From Burkholderiales bacterium (lineage in GTDB: Bacteria; Pseudomonadota; Gammaproteobacteria; Burkholderiales; Burkholderiaceae_B), in NCBI GenBank assembly GCA_005788065.1, contig SXZD01000245.1:1-10929 (forward strand): a stretch of 10,929 nucleotides of DNA. The letters are read 5' to 3'. Positions 7,199-10,929 of the stretch are shown one piece after another. The position numbers were made by a program, and so were the translations under genes. Under the pieces are notes generated by a model. The model worked only from the letters and a program-made list of their open reading frames with translations, ran no database searches and was not told where the DNA came from. Position 1 is the first letter of the stretch; each line of letters opens with the position of its first letter.

Positions 7199-8773
7199 TC
7201 ATGTACCGCAAAATGTTTTGTAGCACTGCGCCTGCTCTCTGGGAGCGGGTGCAGCCAGATCTGCAAACGCATCCAGTTCTTCAAACGGGTTTTGCAAGGC
7301 CTGCATCAACCGCTTGAAGGGTTGCAGATCACCCTGTGCACTGGCAGCAGCCAAGGCATTTTCCACCGATGCATTGCGCGCAATCATCCATGGATTGACA
7401 CGGCGCATGGCATCAGCCACACCTGCAGCGTCAACGCCCCCTGAGGCAGTCAACTGCTCACGCCAACGGGCCAGCCACGCCGTCAACTGCGATTGATCAA
7501 ACGTGTCTGAAAACAGCGAACGCAAGCGATCTTCCCGACCTTGAGCCGCATCACACAGATAGCGCCATGACAGCGTGTAATCGGCATGCCCCGCGTGCAA
7601 AAGGGTCAGCCAGTCCTTGAGCAGGTGTTCGGTTGCAGCCTGCACCTGCGCAAAACCACGATCGGCGCCCTCACCAGCCCAATGAGCCATGCCCAATTTC
7701 GCAGCCGCTCGCATCAACCACGCCTGTTGGTACATTGCCGGAAAAGCCTCCAGTGCATCGCTCAACACCTGCACACCCTCATCTTCATTGGGCAACAGCG
7801 GCAACAGGCATTCGGCCAGACGCGCCAAATTCCATTGTGCGATACCGGGCTGATTGCCGAATGCATAACGCCCATGCTGGTCAATCGAACTGAATTTGGT
7901 GGCCGGGTCATACGCCTCCATGAAAGCGCAGGGACCATAATCGATGGTCTCACCGGACAGTACCATGTTGTCGGTATTCATGACACCGTGAATGAAACCG
8001 GCCGCCGTCCAGTCCGCCAGAAGACTGGCCTGACGCCGACACACGGCATGGAAAAATGCGAAGGGTCTGTCTGCATCATCGGGCAGATGCGGATCATGGC
8101 GCGCCACCGTGTAGTCAAACAACTGTTTGATGGCAGCGGTCATGCGTCGTGCAGAAAAAAATTCAAAGGTGCCTACGCGTATGTGACTCGACGCAATCCG
8201 CGTCAAAACGGCACCGGGCAGCGCCTGTTCGCGATAGACCGCCTCACCGGTGGCTACCACCGCCAGTGCGCGCGTAGTGGGGATTCCCAGCGCATGCATG
8301 CATTCACCCACCAACACCTCGCGCAGCATCGGGCCGACTGCGGCCTTGCCATCGCCGCCGCGTGAAAAGGGTGTGCGCCCTGAGCCTTTGAAAGCCAGAT
8401 CACGGCGCTTGCCTTGACGGTCGAGCAACTCGCCCACCAGCAATGCACGGCCATCGCCCAACTGCGGAGAAAAATGTCCGAACTGATGGCCTGCATATGC
8501 CTGCGCAATGGGCTGCGCGCCATCGGGCAAGCGGTTGCCGCTGAATATCTGCGCAAGTTCCTCGGCCGTAGACACACTTTCACCACGAGGGGCTTGCAAC
8601 CCCAAATTGATGGCGAGCGGTTCATTGAAAAACAGGAGTTGCGGCGCGGGTGCAGCGGCAGGTTGCCAAGGCTCAAAAAAAACGCCGGAACTCAATTGGC
8701 TGGCGTATGTGTTGTCGAACGGGATACGGATACTAGCCTCCGGGCTTGCTGTCCCCTCCGGCAAAAACATCAT
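7199..8773 (-). CDS. selO: Protein adenylyltransferase SelO (YdiU family)
   Basis: SelO has a kinase fold with flipped ATP orientation and transfers AMP to Ser, Thr and Tyr of target proteins; in bacteria it helps in oxidative-stress protection. With the ATG at 8773 the protein has 524 residues, slightly longer than the E. coli form (about 480). Family marks are the N-terminal FDNTYAS, YAGHQFGHFSPQLGDGRA, AFKGSGRTPFSRGGDG with Lys129, the catalytic HGVMNTDN (Asp268, Asn269), and the metal-binding DYGPCAFMEAYDP (Asp278). The C-terminus ends CYKTFCGT with Cys517 and Cys522, where eukaryotic relatives carry selenocysteine. The frame is open upstream to 8920, but that extension overlaps the previous gene and is not family-like. 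Starts at 8770, 8773 and 8779 are close together and none has a strong Shine-Dalgarno. Its start overlaps the upstream metallopeptidase-like gene by about 40 bases, so the two are probably co-translated. Confidence 0.96.
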   Translation of the reverse strand: MMFLPEGTASPEASIRIPFDNTYASQLSSGVFFEPWQPAAAPAPQLLFFNEPLAINLGLQAPRGESVSTAEELAQIFSGNRLPDGAQPIAQAYAGHQFGHFSPQLGDGRALLVGELLDRQGKRRDLAFKGSGRTPFSRGGDGKAAVGPMLREVLVGECMHALGIPTTRALAVVATGEAVYREQALPGAVLTRIASSHIRVGTFEFFSARRMTAAIKQLFDYTVARHDPHLPDDADRPFAFFHAVCRRQASLLADWTAAGFIHGVMNTDNMVLSGETIDYGPCAFMEAYDPATKFSSIDQHGRYAFGNQPGIAQWNLARLAECLLPLLPNEDEGVQVLSDALEAFPAMYQQAWLMRAAAKLGMAHWAGEGADRGFAQVQAATEHLLKDWLTLLHAGHADYTLSWRYLCDAAQGREDRLRSLFSDTFDQSQLTAWLARWREQLTASGGVDAAGVADAMRRVNPWMIARNASVENALAAASAQGDLQPFKRLMQALQNPFEELDAFADLAAPAPREQAQCYKTFCGT

Positions 8774-9161
8774 TGGCATCGCAACTGATGCCGCGCAGCG
8801 AGGACTTCGATGGATGAGACGTGTCCCACAGGGGACGCAGGTTCTCGATATTATCCAACTGATTGCAGGTCTTTTTACCGGCGCTCCACATTTTTTCTGC
8901 GGCGTAACGGTCAGCCTCATATTCCAGCATCAACTGCTTCTCGCCATTGCCGATCCGGTGAAAGTGATCGAGTTTGACGTGCGCATATTCGTGATGAATG
9001 GCGAAGTTCAACTCAAGCGGGGTCATTTTTTCCATGAAGGTCTGCCCCAGCGTGATGGTGCCGTCCTGCGTCACCGTCATGTGGGCATTGGGGTCCTGCA
9101 CCACCTTGACCTTCACATCCAGATCAACCACCGCCTGAAGCACATCTTTGAGGGTAGCCAT
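8733..9161 (-). CDS. Small HEXXH zinc metallopeptidase-like protein
   Basis: The 142-residue protein contains HHEYAHVKLDHF with the zinc motif His57-Glu58-x-x-His61, followed by EYEADRYAAEKM with Glu82 and Asp84 about 21 residues later. This HEXXH plus ExxAD spacing resembles M48-type gluzincins and, less closely, ImmA/IrrE-type M78 domains. It is far shorter than standard M48 enzymes and has no membrane span or signal peptide, so it would be a cytoplasmic minimal domain. I cannot assign a substrate. The C-terminal 45 residues are polar and hold two Cys. The ATG at 9161 is chosen because GGAGGAG lies five bases upstream; the frame is open to 9224, but that extension is Arg- and Cys-rich and has no better site. 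The stop falls inside the start of selO by about 40 bases, which implies a two-gene operon with translational coupling. Confidence 0.85.
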   Translation of the reverse strand: MATLKDVLQAVVDLDVKVKVVQDPNAHMTVTQDGTITLGQTFMEKMTPLELNFAIHHEYAHVKLDHFHRIGNGEKQLMLEYEADRYAAEKMWSAGKKTCNQLDNIENLRPLWDTSHPSKSSLRGISCDANDVFAGGDSKPGG

Positions 9162-9284
9162 TTGTCTCCTCCGGCAACCATTTGTACAGCCATCATAAAA
9201 CCGGCGGCTTTCAGAACCCACCAAACAATGTAATCAATATTTAAACACTGTCTTTTCCGGAGACGGGCAATGTGTGCATGACCC

Positions 9285-9290
9285 TACAAT
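9285..9290 (+). promoter_or_regulatory. Candidate -10 of the RTX gene
   Basis: TACAAT matches five of six consensus bases and lies 30 bases before the ATG. No TTGACA-like hexamer is found at 16-18 bases upstream, so this call is weak. The 159-base gap between the divergent genes starting at 9161 and 9321 must contain both promoters; a second good candidate for the minus-strand gene was not found. Confidence 0.3.
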
Positions 9291-9320
9291 AAATGCGGTT
9301 TTTCAAGACAAGGAACTGAC

Positions 9321-10781
9321 ATGGCCACCGTAACCCTGAGCGGCGGGGATTATTTGTCCCGCAACAATCCACAAGCCCAGCAGGATTTCCCGTTTTCGGG
9401 CTACATCACCACTTCAGATCTGGCGGCAGAGACATGGAACAGCCGCACCTTCGACATTGACGGGTCATACAACATCTCTTTCCGCAGTCTGGAAGGATCG
9501 CGAATCTCCGGCAACCGATCTGTTTTCAGCTATTCAACCGGCAGTGGCAATCAGGAAATCCGTGAAAAGCAGACCTTCAACGTGGTATCAGGCAACAACG
9601 ACCGCCTGATCATCAGTGAAAGCGAAACCACCAGCAACAACACGGCAGCCAATCAGCTTTCGTATTCGAACAAGGTCGTCAAAAGCCTGAACCTGAGCTG
9701 GAAATACATCGGCGACAGCACCACGCTGAGCGACAACATCAGCCTATCGGCCAACGTGCTGACCACCACGACTGTCACCGGGTCGCGAACCAGCACCACC
9801 AGCCAGACAGGCACCAGCACCCAGATTGAAAACAGCCAGTTCAGCAATGCGGTATCCAGCGCGGAGTTCACACTGGCCGCCAGCATCCGCTTCACCGAAG
9901 AACAGCGGCAAGCGACCTATCAGTTCAATGACGACGCGAGCAACACCTTTTCCCGCAAAACGGTTGCCATCAACCAGTACAGCTTTACGGACCACACGGA
10001 TGATTTTTCATTCAGCATGGGCAAGGGTGGATTTACCGTACAGACCGACGGCAACACGCTGACCGGCAGCATTTCACTGAGCAACCTGCGAGTCGTGACA
10101 GGCAGTTACAGCATCACCACAGCCTCATACAGCAAAACGCTGACGCTTGACGAAATCGCCCTGTTCGAGGGGCCGGAAACAGAGATATTCCCCACCGAGA
10201 ACTTCAATCAGATCAAGTCGGCCTACTTCAACACCCTCGAACCACTCACGCTGGGCGGCAACAATGTGGTGGCGATCCTGTCGCAGGACGGGGGCATGTT
10301 TGATGCGGGTTCAGGCAACGACCGCATCACGGGCAATATCGGCAACGACATACTATCGGGTGGCAACGGCAATGACACGCTGATTGGTGGTGCCGGTTCG
10401 GATATGCTGACAGGCGGCGCCGGCGCGGACATCTTCCGCTTTCAGAGGCCGGCAGACATGGGGGCGCTGGCTGAGTCTGATGTCATCACCGACTTCAAGA
10501 CGGCATTGGCGACGAGCACTGCCAGCGAACGTGACCGCATCAGCCTCAACGGCTTTGACGCCGTCTCGTCCACCCCCGCCATCGAACGCTTCGTGTTTGT
10601 GGCGGCTCCGGTCACCGGGTCCGCTACCGGATGGGCAGGCAGGGTGTGGGTCAGTACGAGCAGCTTTTCGGGAACCACGCTGGTCAACCTGTCAACCAAT
10701 GAAGATTCGGCGCCAGAGCATCAAATTGCGCTCGTGGGGGTCGATCCGACCAAAGTGAGCGGGACGGATTTTGTGTTTTGA
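9321..10781 (+). CDS. RTX-type secreted protein with hemolysin-type calcium-binding repeats
   Basis: The 486-residue protein has no N-terminal signal peptide and no cysteine, which fits export by a type I secretion system. Residues about 329-374 hold glycine/aspartate nonapeptide repeats, seen as AGSGNDRIT, GNIGNDILS, GGNGNDTLI, GGAGSDMLT and GGAGADIFRF. These bind calcium and fold into a beta-roll outside the cell. After them come FxxxDVITDF and a C-terminal region ending GTDFVF, a common type I secretion signal ending. The first 320 residues are Ser/Thr/Asn-rich, strongly beta-like, and not recognised by me. No protease, lipase or hydrolase motif is visible, so adhesin or surface-layer-like roles are as likely as an enzyme. 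No ABC exporter, membrane fusion or outer membrane protein gene is nearby. An AAGGAA ribosome site lies five bases before the ATG. It ends at the terminator at 10817-10855. Confidence 0.9.
   Translation: MATVTLSGGDYLSRNNPQAQQDFPFSGYITTSDLAAETWNSRTFDIDGSYNISFRSLEGSRISGNRSVFSYSTGSGNQEIREKQTFNVVSGNNDRLIISESETTSNNTAANQLSYSNKVVKSLNLSWKYIGDSTTLSDNISLSANVLTTTTVTGSRTSTTSQTGTSTQIENSQFSNAVSSAEFTLAASIRFTEEQRQATYQFNDDASNTFSRKTVAINQYSFTDHTDDFSFSMGKGGFTVQTDGNTLTGSISLSNLRVVTGSYSITTASYSKTLTLDEIALFEGPETEIFPTENFNQIKSAYFNTLEPLTLGGNNVVAILSQDGGMFDAGSGNDRITGNIGNDILSGGNGNDTLIGGAGSDMLTGGAGADIFRFQRPADMGALAESDVITDFKTALATSTASERDRISLNGFDAVSSTPAIERFVFVAAPVTGSATGWAGRVWVSTSSFSGTTLVNLSTNEDSAPEHQIALVGVDPTKVSGTDFVF
10305..10443 (+). 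repeat. Coding region of the RTX calcium-binding repeats
   Basis: This stretch within the RTX gene carries five tandem nonapeptide units of the form GGxGxDxLx, with the last one degenerate and followed by the FRF block ending. At DNA level the repeated core is GGCAACGA(C/T)-like. A short block such as this is typical of small type I-exported proteins and far shorter than in large RTX toxins. Confidence 0.85.
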
Positions 10782-10800
10782 AGCGAAGTAACTGCAGACC

Positions 10801-10817
10801 CTTGCCAGACCGGCAAG
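10801..10817. other. Perfect six-base hairpin before the terminator
   Basis: CTTGCC (10801-10806) pairs exactly with GGCAAG (10812-10817) around a five-base loop. It sits between the RTX stop codon and the main terminator and directly abuts the A-run at 10818-10823. It may be an accessory structure in the transcript end; it is not a terminator by itself on the plus strand. Confidence 0.5.
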
Positions 10818-10856
10818 AAAAAACCCGCAGGTGCGATGCACGTGCGGGTTTTTTTG
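10817..10856. terminator. Bidirectional Rho-independent terminator
   Basis: ACCCGCA (10823-10829) pairs with TGCGGGT (10843-10849), with an inner GTGC/GCAC stem (10831-10834, 10838-10841) separated by one G-G mismatch and a three-base loop. A run of seven T (10849-10855) follows on the plus strand, and an A-run (10818-10823) precedes it, giving U-runs for both directions. It serves the RTX gene on the plus strand and the tRNA-Asn transcript on the minus strand. Confidence 0.9.
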
Positions 10857-10863
10857 TATCTGT

Positions 10864-10929
10864 TGGCTCCCCGACCTGGACTCGAACCAGGGACCTGCGG
10901 ATTAACAGTCCGTCGCTCTACCGACTGAG
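10864..10929 (-). tRNA. tRNA-Asn (GUU), partial at 5' end
   Basis: The minus strand reads from the D-arm (CTCAGTCGGTAGAGCG) through the anticodon arm GGA-CTGTTAA-TCC with anticodon GTT at 10906-10904. The T-arm is CCTGG-TTCGAGT-CCAGG, the acceptor 3' half is TCGGGGA, then discriminator G and an encoded CCA. The 5' acceptor strand lies past the window end and should read close to TCCCCGA. The outer anticodon-stem pair 27-43 looks like A-C. It is transcribed toward the bidirectional terminator. Confidence 0.95.

Noticed and set aside
7586..8365. Plus-strand frame of 259 codons
   Set aside because: Antisense to the catalytic core of selO, which is fully conserved in the other strand.
8780..8920. 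Upstream extension of the selO frame to 8920
   Set aside because: It overlaps the coding part of the metallopeptidase gene and does not resemble SelO N-termini, which begin shortly before the FDN motif.
9162..9224. Upstream extension of the metallopeptidase frame to 9224
   Set aside because: The GGAGGAG site before 9161 decides the start; the extension is Arg/Cys-rich and has no comparable site.
8508..9233. Plus-strand frame of 241 codons across selO start and the metallopeptidase gene
   Set aside because: It is the antisense of two genes with clear motifs, and has no ribosome site of note.
10864..10929. tRNA-Asn as an integration site for a mobile element
   Set aside because: No integrase, no repeated tRNA 3' end and no shift in composition is seen beside it in the window.

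Overview
The window looks like chromosomal DNA of a betaproteobacterium, probably near Burkholderiales or Neisseriales. Three things point there: the ccoI-ccoS-ccoN gene order of a cbb3 oxidase cluster, a CCA-encoding tRNA-Asn of proteobacterial type, and a moderately high G+C content. This placement is inference from gene content; no species can be named.

Positions 1-3155, minus strand, hold the front of a cbb3-type cytochrome c oxidase cluster. It reads ccoI (copper P-type ATPase that supplies the oxidase), then ccoS (50-residue-class assembly protein), then ccoN (catalytic heme-copper subunit, cut by the window edge). A perfect FNR/Anr box lies between ccoS and ccoN and covers the ccoS stop codon. 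A second box with 9 of 10 consensus positions lies just upstream of ccoI. The low-oxygen oxidase and its metal loader therefore each appear to have their own FNR-type input. The ccoI reading frame runs 95 bases into ccoS in another frame.

Positions 3382-7118, plus strand, hold three genes of less certain role: an unrecognised 228-residue soluble protein, a membrane histidine kinase with six predicted membrane spans and no partner response regulator in view, and a membrane-anchored or exported seven-bladed beta-propeller protein. The kinase has a consensus -10 element followed by a perfect 12-bp palindrome at its promoter.

Positions 7199-9161, minus strand, hold a small HEXXH metallopeptidase-like gene overlapping selO, which encodes a pseudokinase-fold protein AMPylase. 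Convergent with the propeller gene, the gap at 7119-7198 contains a striking GTTAAC-based repeat and hairpin.

Positions 9321-10781, plus strand, encode a cysteine-free RTX-type secreted protein with a short calcium-binding repeat block and a type I secretion-like C-terminus. A bidirectional terminator separates it from a tRNA-Asn on the minus strand that is cut by the window end. I saw no mobile element, CRISPR array or clearly new multi-gene system. The most open questions are the RTX N-terminal domain, the unknown protein at 3382, and the metallopeptidase-selO pair.
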